This document shows, one piece after another, positions 24,504 to 33,900 of a stretch of DNA of 34,717 nucleotides. How positions within the stretch are numbered: the first letter of the stretch is position 1; each line of letters begins with the position of its first letter. Location: assembly GCA_039821555.1 (NCBI GenBank), contig JBCBNX010000029.1:1-34717 (forward strand). The letters run 5' to 3'. This DNA comes from Bacteroidota bacterium. Lineage in GTDB: Bacteria > Bacteroidota > Rhodothermia > Rhodothermales > Rubricoccaceae. Made by a program: the position numbers and the translations under genes. The notes beneath the pieces are model-generated. The model did no database searches. It saw nothing but the letters and a program-made list of their open reading frames with translations, and had not been told where the DNA came from.

Positions 24504-27500
24504 ATGCACGAAGTCCCCACGCTCCTCATCGGCCTCGGCGGCGTCGGGTCGAGCATCGTCGACCGCGTCTACGGCATGATCCCGCCCGAGCGCCGGTCGC
24601 GCATCGCCGTCCACGCGTTCGACACCAACGTCAACGACATTAAGCAGCTGCGCCACCTCAAAGGGCGCGTGACGCAGACGAGCACGAATTGGACGGTCGG
24701 GCAGTACCTCTACCACGCCGAGGAGCACGTCCGCGACTGGTTCCAGGACGAGGACCGCGAGCTCCGGCGCAAGCTCCTCACCGACGGCGCCGGGCAGGTG
24801 CGCCAGGTGTCACGCCTCGCCTACCGCGCCGCGATGGAGAACGGGAAGCTGACGGCGCTCCAGAGCCAGATCGGCGAGGTCTTCCGCGCCACCGGCGAAG
24901 ACTCCATCTCGGCCGTCCGCGTGATGATTTGCTGCACGCTCGCGGGCGGCACCGGGGCAGGCATCTTTCTCCAGACGGCGCTCTACCTCCGCGAACTCCT
25001 CGACCGCCGCTTCGGCAAGAAGAACGTCCTCGTGCGGGGCGCCTTCATCCTCCCCGACACGCTTGTGCTCTCCAACACGCTCGACGCAACGGAGTGGGAG
25101 AACGTCCGCGCGAACACCTATGCGTCGATGAAGGAACTCGACGCCATCATCAAGAACGAGGGCGTCACCATCGAGCTTGAGTACCGCCCTGGGCAGACGG
25201 ACCTGATGGGCCGCCCGAGCCTCGCGCTCACGGACGAGCACCTCCCCTACCGCTTCAGCTTCCTCTACGACTACGAGAACACGGCGGGCGAAAACCTCGG
25301 CGGCTTCGGCAACTACATCGATCAGGTCATCAAGACGCTCTACGTCCAGCTCTTCACGCCCATCGCGGCGGATGCCTTCTCGGTCGAGGACAACCGCATC
25401 CTGAGCTTGATCGAGTCGGAAGGACGGGCGCGCTACGGCGGCGCGGGCGTAGCGACGCTGACGTACCCGTACGACGACCTCGTGCAGTACTGCGCCCTGC
25501 GCTGGAGCACGGACAACCTCTCCGACGCCTGGCTCAAGCTCGACGACGACTTCGAGCAGGAGTTGCGGCAGTATGAGCGCGACCTGCAAGCCGGCGTGGC
25601 GCGCACGCGGCCGAAGATCGGAGAACGCTACCCGCAACTGCTGTCCTCGTACGCCTCCGACGAGAACCCGCAGCCCTTCTTCCGGCAGGCCTTCGCGCAG
25701 ACGCGCCTCCAAGACAAGCAGGGCCGCCCGACGACGCCCCTCGCGCAGTCGTTTCTCCAGTCCATCGACGACGAGATCGAGAAGCGGATCAGCGAGGACG
25801 CCGAGGTCGCGCAACTCGCGGCGCAGGCCGAACTCATCGACGAGGAGCTGAGCGAGCGGGCGCTGGCCGCCGACCACGTGCAGGACGTCGAGGAGGCGCT
25901 GTGGGCGCTCGGCGAGCGCGTCAAGAAGGCCATCGACGAGAACAAGGTCTTCCTCACGAACCAGATCCTGCTGCGCGACTACGACGAGCCCAGCGGCGCG
26001 GGCGGGCAGGCGTACCGCCTCAACACGTGGATGCTGCGCTCTCCCGAGGCGCTGCACCCGGTGTCGGTCCGCATGGTACTCTACGAGACGACGCTGCTCC
26101 TCGAAGACCGCCTCCGCACGCTCGGCCCCGAGAACGAGCAGCGCAAGGCGGGCCTCGACCGCTATCGCGAGTCCTACGACGACCCCGAAACCGAAGACGT
26201 GATCGAGTCGCCCGAGGACCGCGTGCGCACGGCGCTCGACCAGGGCATGCTGCGGCGACTCCTGGACAACCGCTTCAAGGATTTCGTGGAGGAGTACCGC
26301 GACAAGGCCACGCGGCAGAAGCGATCACTCCAGCGCTACTACAAAGACCGGCTCACGGAGCTCGTCCTTCGCGAGACGCTGCGCGCGCTCCAGGCGATGC
26401 TCAGCGAGTGGGAGCGCTACTTCAAGAACCTCCGCGAGACGCGCAACGCACTCCTGCGCGAGCGCAACCAGCGCGCCGCCGAGCACGAGCGCGTTGCCGA
26501 CCCGACGAAGCGGTTTGTGCTGGCTACGGAGGCGGCCAAGGAGGCGCTGTGGGAGGACATCCGGCTACAATTCGTCGGCACCATGCTGCCGGAGGAAATC
26601 GCGCGCGAGATCTTCCTGGGGCAGTACCGCCGCTTCGTCGCAGCCCGGCTGGGTGAGCGCACCGAGGCACAGGGGGCGGCGACGACGGAGGCGCAGTTCC
26701 GGCAGGACGTCGTCGCGTGGTGCCGCGCGCAGCTCGGCAAGGTGGACCGCCTCGACCTCAACGTGATGGAGGCGCTGCGTCGGGAGGCGCAATCCATGAA
26801 GGACGCAGGCGAGGCGACTCACGAAGACGCCTACATGGGCGACCAACTCAAACGGCTTGACAACCTCGCCAGGCCTTTCGTGCCCGAAGCGCCGGGCACG
26901 GCGCGCATCAAGTTCTGGGGCCTCCACCCCGAGTCGCTCGAAACTCTCCACGAGGACCAGCGCGAAGAGTGGCTCGGCGAGGGCCGCGTGGAGGACCCCG
27001 CGTTCTCCCGCCGCGAGGTGGTGCGCTATCAATCGCTCTACGGCCTCACGGCGCAGGACTTCCCAAAATTCTCCGCCGGGGACCGCGACGAAGGCCGCGC
27101 CGCCGGGGCCTACTTCCGCGCCTACCAGGAACGCATCCGCAAGCTCACCGGGCAGGCCGACGTGCGCTCCGTGACGCCGCACCTCGACAAGCGCTGGCAC
27201 CTCCCGGCCTACCTCCCTGATCTCAACGAGGCGTTCCACGCGCAGGACATGCAGCGCATCGACGCGGCGCTCTTGCGGGGGCTCGCGCACGGGCTCTTCA
27301 AGGTCGTCCGCGAGGACGGGCGCGAGGTGTGGGAGTTCTCCGGCACGGCCGGGCCGCAGCTCGTCCGCATCCACGGTGAGCCCGTATTGGGGCAACTCCA
27401 CGAATTGCATGGCGCGCTGCTCTTCAACCCGGCCATCGTGGATCAAGCCTTGGAAAAGGCGGACGATGCCCGTGCTCGCGACCGCCAGCAGTACCCGATG

Positions 27501-27860
27501 ACGCAGCCGCAGACCATCGCCCGGCACGCGTTCTATGCAGGCGCGAAGGCCGTGCCTGGTCTCGAAGGCACGCCAAGCCTGCTCGACGCCGTGCTAGCCT
27601 ATCCGCAGGCCGACCCCGCCGACGAGCGCCTCCCCGAGCAGAGCGCCGACCTCCTCCGCGACTTGCTCGACGAGATCGAAGGCTACTTCCTCTACGCCTA
27701 CGGGCCTACGAAGGCCAACACGGCAGGCCAGAGCGCCGCCAACCTCCTCGACAAGCTGCGCGAAGAGTCGTCGGCCTACCAGAACGCCGATGAGCGCTCG
27801 GCCGTGCGCTCGCGTTGGGACAGCGTCATCAATGCGAAGCTGGAAGCGCTGCGGGGATAA
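24504..27860 (+). CDS. Tubulin/FtsZ-like GTPase-fold protein with long C-terminal extension
   Basis: The 1118-residue protein opens with a nucleotide-binding loop (LLIGLGGVGSSIVDRVYG) and has the tubulin signature as GGTGAG at residues 148-153 (in CTLAGGTGAGIF). This fits the bacterial Tubulin_2-like family. Around residues 293-310, SVEDNRILSLIESEGRARYG aligns with the FtsZ T7-loop/H8 region. One acidic residue (Asp296) is kept, but the other N-x-D residues are Ala and Ser, so GTP hydrolysis between subunits may be altered. Residues about 330-1118 are mostly charged helix with coiled-coil stretches (e.g. RQKRSLQRYYKDRLTELVLR) and no domain I know. There is no signal peptide or membrane helix. 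The ATG at 24504 is preferred over an in-frame TTG two codons earlier. It leads a run of four plus-strand genes with 89-169 bp gaps. Nucleotide binding is likely; polymerisation is a family-based inference. Confidence 0.85.
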   Translation: MHEVPTLLIGLGGVGSSIVDRVYGMIPPERRSRIAVHAFDTNVNDIKQLRHLKGRVTQTSTNWTVGQYLYHAEEHVRDWFQDEDRELRRKLLTDGAGQVRQVSRLAYRAAMENGKLTALQSQIGEVFRATGEDSISAVRVMICCTLAGGTGAGIFLQTALYLRELLDRRFGKKNVLVRGAFILPDTLVLSNTLDATEWENVRANTYASMKELDAIIKNEGVTIELEYRPGQTDLMGRPSLALTDEHLPYRFSFLYDYENTAGENLGGFGNYIDQVIKTLYVQLFTPIAADAFSVEDNRILSLIESEGRARYGGAGVATLTYPYDDLVQYCALRWSTDNLSDAWLKLDDDFEQELRQYERDLQAGVARTRPKIGERYPQLLSSYASDENPQPFFRQAFAQTRLQDKQGRPTTPLAQSFLQSIDDEIEKRISEDAEVAQLAAQAELIDEELSERALAADHVQDVEEALWALGERVKKAIDENKVFLTNQILLRDYDEPSGAGGQAYRLNTWMLRSPEALHPVSVRMVLYETTLLLEDRLRTLGPENEQRKAGLDRYRESYDDPETEDVIESPEDRVRTALDQGMLRRLLDNRFKDFVEEYRDKATRQKRSLQRYYKDRLTELVLRETLRALQAMLSEWERYFKNLRETRNALLRERNQRAAEHERVADPTKRFVLATEAAKEALWEDIRLQFVGTMLPEEIAREIFLGQYRRFVAARLGERTEAQGAATTEAQFRQDVVAWCRAQLGKVDRLDLNVMEALRREAQSMKDAGEATHEDAYMGDQLKRLDNLARPFVPEAPGTARIKFWGLHPESLETLHEDQREEWLGEGRVEDPAFSRREVVRYQSLYGLTAQDFPKFSAGDRDEGRAAGAYFRAYQERIRKLTGQADVRSVTPHLDKRWHLPAYLPDLNEAFHAQDMQRIDAALLRGLAHGLFKVVREDGREVWEFSGTAGPQLVRIHGEPVLGQLHELHGALLFNPAIVDQALEKADDARARDRQQYPMTQPQTIARHAFYAGAKAVPGLEGTPSLLDAVLAYPQADPADERLPEQSADLLRDLLDEIEGYFLYAYGPTKANTAGQSAANLLDKLREESSAYQNADERSAVRSRWDSVINAKLEALRG

Positions 27861-28007
27861 GTCCTTGCTGTATGGACGGTGCTACAGGTGCTGCATGGAT
27901 AGTGCAAGCCGTACTGAGTCCACCGTCAGGAGCACCAGAATCGCTTTGTACCCCCAGTCCGACCAGTCGTCCTACGTCACTAAGTCTGCTTAGCTAATCA
28001 CCTTACC

Positions 28008-28472
28008 ATGCTCCTTGTCAAATACATCCTGGTTATCGCGCACATTGCCACGGCGGCCGCGTGGTTTGGGCTGGCGCTGCGTCTGGCGGGCCAGGCACGG
28101 AGCGTCATGGCGGTCTCCGGCGAAGCACGCTCGGCGCTCGCCAAAGACGTTGGGAAGTCCATCAGCCAGGTCGGGCTCTTCATCCTTCTGACCTTCATCT
28201 TCGGAACGGCGAACATCATCATCGCGGAGATGTGGCCGGGTACAGCCATCAACTACAACATCGCCAAATGGCCCTATCACACGAGCGTCACGCTGCTCCT
28301 CGTCGCCCTCGGCGCACACTACGCGATTACGCGTCCGGCCTGGAAGAAGGTCAGCGTCGGCGACGCGAGCGCAGCCAAACGCGTGGCGATGGGCGTTGGC
28401 ATCGGGCACTTGATCTGGCTCACGGTCCTCGTCCTGATGTATTGGCCGCTCATGGTGCCGTCCCTTTCGTGA
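28008..28472 (+). CDS. Small four-helix membrane protein with intramembrane histidines
   Basis: The 154-residue protein has about four transmembrane helices: residues 3-25, 47-68, 88-106 and 127-148. Histidines lie in or at the edge of helices (VIAHIATAAAWFGLAL, WPYHTSVTLLL, LGAHYAIT, GIGHLIWLTVL). This resembles the layout of HemJ, CopD and DUF2269-type proteins, some of which bind heme or copper, but the match is by pattern only. No catalytic motif is visible. The ATG at 28008 is preceded by a 147-bp gap in which I see no gene. Because it lies between the tubulin-like gene and the 728-residue gene on the same strand, it may belong to that group or be a chance neighbour. Confidence 0.8.
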   Translation: MLLVKYILVIAHIATAAAWFGLALRLAGQARSVMAVSGEARSALAKDVGKSISQVGLFILLTFIFGTANIIIAEMWPGTAINYNIAKWPYHTSVTLLLVALGAHYAITRPAWKKVSVGDASAAKRVAMGVGIGHLIWLTVLVLMYWPLMVPSLS

Positions 28473-28561
28473 GTGCAGCCGATACGCTGCGCGTCCGCGT
28501 GCGCCTCTGCAGTCTGCACACGACGGCATAGCAGTACGGTTTAGACGACTCCGCTCCACCC

Positions 28562-30748
28562 ATGCACACCCTCGTCCTCGATCTACACGGTGGACTGCCC
28601 GGACTGGGCGTCGCCGAGCTTGTGCTGTACCGCCCACGTGCAGCCGGGACGTTGGCCTGGATCCATGGCGGTGTGCTACGCCAGTTATCGGATGCCGAGC
28701 TAGGGCGCACCGCGGACGATGTACGGACGCACCTGACTCGCCACCAGGTAGGTCCCTGGATGCTGCTCCCGCTGCTCGACCTTCCGAGGGGAGGAGACCC
28801 TCTCGACGGCAGCGCGCTCACGGATCAGTTGGACCGCCTCCGTCGGCTCGTTCTCGAACCACTCGCGTCGCGCGGACTCAAACCGAACCGAACGGTCGCG
28901 ATCACGCTCGATGGGCTCGAACGCGACCACCGTGGCGTCCCAACCGACCCAGCCGCCCGCCTACGCTGGAAACTCGACACCTTTGGGATGGCACGCGTTG
29001 ATCGCAACATCGACGACGTACTTGACGCTCCGCAGCGGGCTGCGCTCAACGCCATCGTAGCCGAGCACCCTGCCCTGCTGGACGCGACTGAAGTAGAAGC
29101 CATCGCCGAGCACTGGACGGTACCGGAGCGACCACCGGGCGTTCGTCTCGACCAACGCCTCGCCACGCTCACCCCAGAGCTGCGCGCCGAGTTCGACGCG
29201 GCTCGGACGGCTGTGCTGGATGCTACGGAAGCGGCTTTGCACCTCGTCGAGCCGCAGGAGACCGGAGCCTCGCAAGGGCAGCGGAGTCGTTTCGTACGCC
29301 AGCGTCCTCGTGAGGCCTTGCGGGACCGCTTTGCCGAAGACCTAGACGCCCTGGAGACCGTGGCATCTTGGCAGGCGTTCGATCCAGCGGCGGCATTGCG
29401 TCTGGGCGCTCGCCGCCTGCTCAGCATGGAGGCCGTCGCCACCCACACGACAGTGGTGCGCCTCCGCCTTACGCGTCAGCCCGTCCCAGCGCTGCAACGG
29501 AGCCTGCTGCACCTCGCGTATGCCATCGTGGCCTTTGCCGAGTTGGGGCATCGCCCCGAGTTGGTAAGACGTCGTCAGCGCTACGCCGCCACCGTCGACA
29601 TCGACGAGTCTGGGCTGGCAGCGGCGGCCGAGCTATACCAGCAGCGTTTGGAGCGCGCGCACCGCGACGTCCGTCAGCGCCTCGACGAGCCCCTTGTGGA
29701 CACGGTGCCGTTGGTACGGGACCCCGACTGCGGGTGCACCCGTGCGCTCGACGTGCGAGGACGCTTCGAGGAAGTGGATCGGTGGATGCGGGTGGGTCCC
29801 GTTCGAGGCACGGACGATTTGCGGTGGGACTCCTGGGCAAACTCGGTAGGCACCGACCTCCGCGCGACGGAGGCGGAAGCCAACGCCCACATTGCCGCAT
29901 GCGTCCGGTCCGACGCCGCGCAGTTTCCGGTTCCGCAGCCGCACCGCCTGACGCAGCCCATCGAAACGCTTGCGCGCGCCGAGTCTGACGCGTTGGATGC
30001 CAAGCAACGCACCCTGTTCTCCGCCGTCGTTCCCTCCAACTCGGCAGACTGGAACGAGCAGACCTGGGCCGAAGCGGTCGCCCCACGCCTCTACAGCCGC
30101 CCGCTCGGACGGGTAGTGGGCCTGTGGGTCTTCGTAGGCGCTGTGCTCTTCGCGTTGCCCTACCTAGCTGAATCGCTCACGTCGACCGTGCCTTTTGCAC
30201 AAGAGCGAGCATGGTGGCTCGGTGGGTTGCTCTGTGCAGGCATCGCTCCGGCGCTTGGGGTGTTGGTTGGGCGCTGGATGAAGCTGCGGCGGACCTGGCG
30301 CGCGGCGGCACACGGCGCCAAGGAAGCGTTCGCTTCGGTGCAGTCTCGCTATCGTCTCCGCAAAGACCGCCTCGCACAAGGGTGCGAGCTTCGTGCGGCC
30401 CGTCAGCGTGTGCGTGCGCTGCGCGCCGCAGAGCGCGACTCCGGGCAACAGCGCCTCCGCCTACGTCACCATGCCACGCAGCTTCAGCATCACCTTAAGC
30501 TCGCCACTGCGCTTCGTGACCGCGCCCAACGTACCTCTGTGTCGGCAACTACACCGGCTCAGTTCGCATCCAGCCCCGGCGACCGCCTCGACCTGGCGTC
30601 CCCCCCCTATCGCAACACCGTCTATCAACTGACGCACCATCCTGGCCTGTCAAGTCCACCTGTCCGTCTTCTGGTGAACCGAAGCGAACACGAGCTCGCA
30701 GCGCCCGGGCTTGTGGGCTTGGCCGCTCTTACCCTCGATGCGGAGTAG
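28562..30748 (+). CDS. Orphan protein with two membrane helices and a basic coiled coil
   Basis: I do not recognise this 728-residue protein. Residues 1-130 look like an alpha/beta domain: MHTLVLDLHGG, MLLPLLDLPRGG and RTVAITLDGLERD are strand-like segments each followed by charged residues. Residues about 150-510 are helical and rich in Arg, Ala and Glu, with one DPDCGCT cluster near 388. Two transmembrane helices follow at about 517-537 (VVGLWVFVGAVLFALPYLA) and 550-570 (WWLGGLLCAGIAPALGVLVG). After them comes a strongly basic, probably coiled-coil segment to about 660, then a Pro/Ser-rich tail. No signal peptide is present, so the large N-terminal part is probably cytoplasmic and the short hairpin inserts in the inner membrane. 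It lies 89 bp after the small membrane protein and 169 bp before the pseudo-helicase gene. The coding call is strong from length, codon use and consistent composition. Confidence 0.85.
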   Translation: MHTLVLDLHGGLPGLGVAELVLYRPRAAGTLAWIHGGVLRQLSDAELGRTADDVRTHLTRHQVGPWMLLPLLDLPRGGDPLDGSALTDQLDRLRRLVLEPLASRGLKPNRTVAITLDGLERDHRGVPTDPAARLRWKLDTFGMARVDRNIDDVLDAPQRAALNAIVAEHPALLDATEVEAIAEHWTVPERPPGVRLDQRLATLTPELRAEFDAARTAVLDATEAALHLVEPQETGASQGQRSRFVRQRPREALRDRFAEDLDALETVASWQAFDPAAALRLGARRLLSMEAVATHTTVVRLRLTRQPVPALQRSLLHLAYAIVAFAELGHRPELVRRRQRYAATVDIDESGLAAAAELYQQRLERAHRDVRQRLDEPLVDTVPLVRDPDCGCTRALDVRGRFEEVDRWMRVGPVRGTDDLRWDSWANSVGTDLRATEAEANAHIAACVRSDAAQFPVPQPHRLTQPIETLARAESDALDAKQRTLFSAVVPSNSADWNEQTWAEAVAPRLYSRPLGRVVGLWVFVGAVLFALPYLAESLTSTVPFAQERAWWLGGLLCAGIAPALGVLVGRWMKLRRTWRAAAHGAKEAFASVQSRYRLRKDRLAQGCELRAARQRVRALRAAERDSGQQRLRLRHHATQLQHHLKLATALRDRAQRTSVSATTPAQFASSPGDRLDLASPPYRNTVYQLTHHPGLSSPPVRLLVNRSEHELAAPGLVGLAALTLDAE

Positions 30749-30917
30749 CGTGCCTCTGCGCTGCGCAGGACATGCGTCTGCAAACTGGCACGTCGGCTGC
30801 GCTGTCTGGTGCGGCCCGCTCCGGTTCCTTGCCCCAGGCACCCGTTCACGCGAAGGTCCTACGTAGTGGTGGCTGAGCCCCCTACCTTCTGCTGCTCGTT
30901 CAATCCAGCCCCGCACT

Positions 30918-33900
30918 ATGGTCGTCCGCGCTCTCCTCTACGTTGGCCTCGCCTACGGCCTCGTGTGGGTACTGCTTTGGCGTATCAACCGGAAACGGGA
31001 GGACCGGCATCTGCAGGGGTGGTCGCCGCTGCTGGCGCTCGTGTTTGTTGGCGAGGCGCTCCTCCTGCTCCGTCGTCTGGAAACGAGCGAGGTGGGTCGG
31101 GAAATCGAGCGTGCCCTGCGTGGGCTGCGCAGCTTGCTTGAGGAGGGCGGTGCTGTCCTTGCGCCCACTGCTGAGGCCACGCACCTCCTCTTTGGCTGGA
31201 TTGCCGTCGCGCTGTTTTTACTGGCGAAGCTCTTCTTGATGGGCGTCCACCGGCTGCTCCAACGCCTGGCTCGTCGCTCGCAAGCAAAGGCCGCCGTCGA
31301 ACGGGGCGATGCCCAGGAGCCGCCCACGCCGAGTCTGGCTTATGAACGCGAGGTTCCTTCACCCCACGACGTGCTCGTCGGTAGCGCTGGACGCGTTGTC
31401 CTGGCCAGTCGATGGGAATATCCCCGTCTTGTCGTATGGGCGGGTGTGGCTGTTTCCGTCCTCGCGCTCCTAGCCGTCCTCGTTGATGTGACGGTCGCCC
31501 CGCTCCCGGGTGTTGTACCCGGTCTGATGGCGCTGACCCTACTCGTGCTCGTAGAAACGGCGTGGTACCTCGGCGGTCCTCGCAAATCTGACCGCGTCGA
31601 AGAGGCCCCTGAACCTGGCGCTGACGAGGATGTCGATTTAGAGGCGTTGTGGGAGCAATACCTGTCGATTTGGCCGGAGCGGGTGCTTTCGTCCAGCCTC
31701 TCGGTTGACGTCCCTCCCGCTGCTCCGCCCAGCGCATCATCCCCACTTTCTGGCGAAGCTGCGGTTGTCTGGCAGGTACTAACCGAAGCATACCCTGCGC
31801 TCACCGCAGCCCATGCGGAGACGTTGCGCGTCCTTTGGGAACGCCGCGACGTGCTCATCAACGAGAATGCTGCGTATGACCTGTCCCCCGTCCTCTTTGC
31901 CACGCTCCAGCGCGACCTAGTCGGCGGTGAACGCGTCCTCCTGCTCGTTTCCCCGGACACGCTTGACGCACCGGAAGACCAGACGCCGGAGCCTCTACGG
32001 TGGGCAGGCGATTGGCTCCATCGGCTCTACGGCGACGGCCTTGGGTGGATCGTAGCCACGCTCGATGCGGTCCGCCGCGAGGCAGATCCCCCGCATGTGG
32101 TTGTGGCAACGCCCGAAGCCCTCCTGAACCCCGGGGTGCTCGATGCGCCCTGGTTCGATGCGCTCGCCACCGTGGTGCTTTTCGATACCGTGCGCCTCAT
32201 CACGCCTGACCTCATGGCGACAGGTGCGCTGCTCCACGTCCTGCATGACCGAGCCGCCAAGCAACGCCGCACGCTTCAGGTGATCGCGTTGGCCGAGGAG
32301 CGCGGCCCGGAGCTCGAAGCAAGCCTCCGGCGCGTCCTTCCGTTCACGCCGGAAGAGCGCACCTTGGCTCGACCAACTCCCGTGGTTCCTGCTCACGCTA
32401 TTCTGTGGCGTCTCGACGGCCCCCCTCTTCAACGAGCCCTGCTCTCGACACCGACGTTCCTCGGCACCGAACCCGTTCTGGCTCTCCCTGCCTGGGCGGC
32501 TGGCGTCGAGGCGATCCGCCTGGTGGAGCAGGAGACGGTCCCCGTCGCTGAGGAAATCGCTGAGGTCGACCGGCATCTCGGTGGGCTGCTGCCCGACGGG
32601 CCGTTGTCCGCTCACGAGCTCACCGGCACGGCGACTGCCCGCCTCGCCTGGTATCCCACGGCGGCGGACACCCTGCATCCGGCTCCGCGCCCGGTCGTCA
32701 TTGCCCGTGATGGGGTTCATAATCCGCCAGCGACGCTGCGGCGCGCCCTCGCCCAAGGAACTGACGCCGCGCTCGTCCACGTGGTGAGCCCGCCATCGCT
32801 GCTTCGAGAGTACTTCGCGGCCCACGTCGGCTATTTCATGCGGGCTCCCTTCTCTGCCCTGACACCTCGCCCCACGGAGCGGACGGGGCTTGTGGTCGCC
32901 TACGCCTTACTTGAGCGCCTCATCGCGGCACCCATGGCCGAACCAGATGTCGAGGCTGTATTGAACCAGGCACGTCAACCGACAGGCCCCACAGAGGATC
33001 GCCTTCTCGCCCTGTTCGACGAAGCCCTAGGCCTCGACGTAGGGGCGCTTGGTGTGCTGCATGTCGAGGTCCGCGACGAGTTTGACGCCGACGTCGAGCG
33101 CTTTGAGGAGGTCGCCTTTTTCAGCCTGGATGCCCGCCTTCGCAGCCATGCAGTCCTTTCCTGGCGGCGCTCGTTCACACTGGTGGCAGGGGCAACCACC
33201 CTCGGGCACATCCCTCGGGACCAACTTTACCAGCGCGTGCTTCCTGGGCAAATTCACGTGTTTGGCGGCAAGCCCTACCAAGTGGACGCCGTCGACGAAG
33301 CCGCCGGGGTGGTGCGCTTGCACCATCGTGCTGGCACCGACCGTGCCACCTACCGTCCTGACCTACGCATCGACGTCGGACCGCTCCGAGCGCTGCGCGA
33401 TGCCGACGACACGCGCGCACTGGGCCTCGGGTGGACGGCTCGGGCGATCCTTGCAGAAGCCGTTGTCGAGATTGAGACGCCCGGCTTCTTTGCGTTCAGA
33501 GACGGCATTCATCTCGCCCAGGCTTCCTACTCGTATACCGCGCTGAATGGGCCGAACGCGACCCCTGCGCGGCGCTATGACCAAGCTCGGGTGCTCCGGC
33601 TCACCTTTACGCCGGAGGGGAACGCGACGCCTCCTCCTGATCCAGACCGCCTCGCATTCACGTTGGCCTTGCTCCTCACCGAAGCGCTCCCGACACTCTT
33701 TCCCGAAGCCCACGCGTTCGTCCGCGTCGGCACTGCTCACAGCCTTGTCGGCCCCCTCGCGGATCTCATGCCCAGCTTCTCCATCGAAGGCGACGATATG
33801 GCTGCGATCTCGCTCACAGTGGTCGAGGATGCGCACGCCGACCTGGGACTCGTCCAGGCGCTCTTCGATACCTGGCCGCAGGTGTTCACACTTCTTGGCG

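Noticed and set aside
27861..28007. Possible small gene or RNA between the tubulin-like and small membrane protein genes
   Set aside because: No start with a credible frame, no strong stem with T-tract and no conserved motif could be found.
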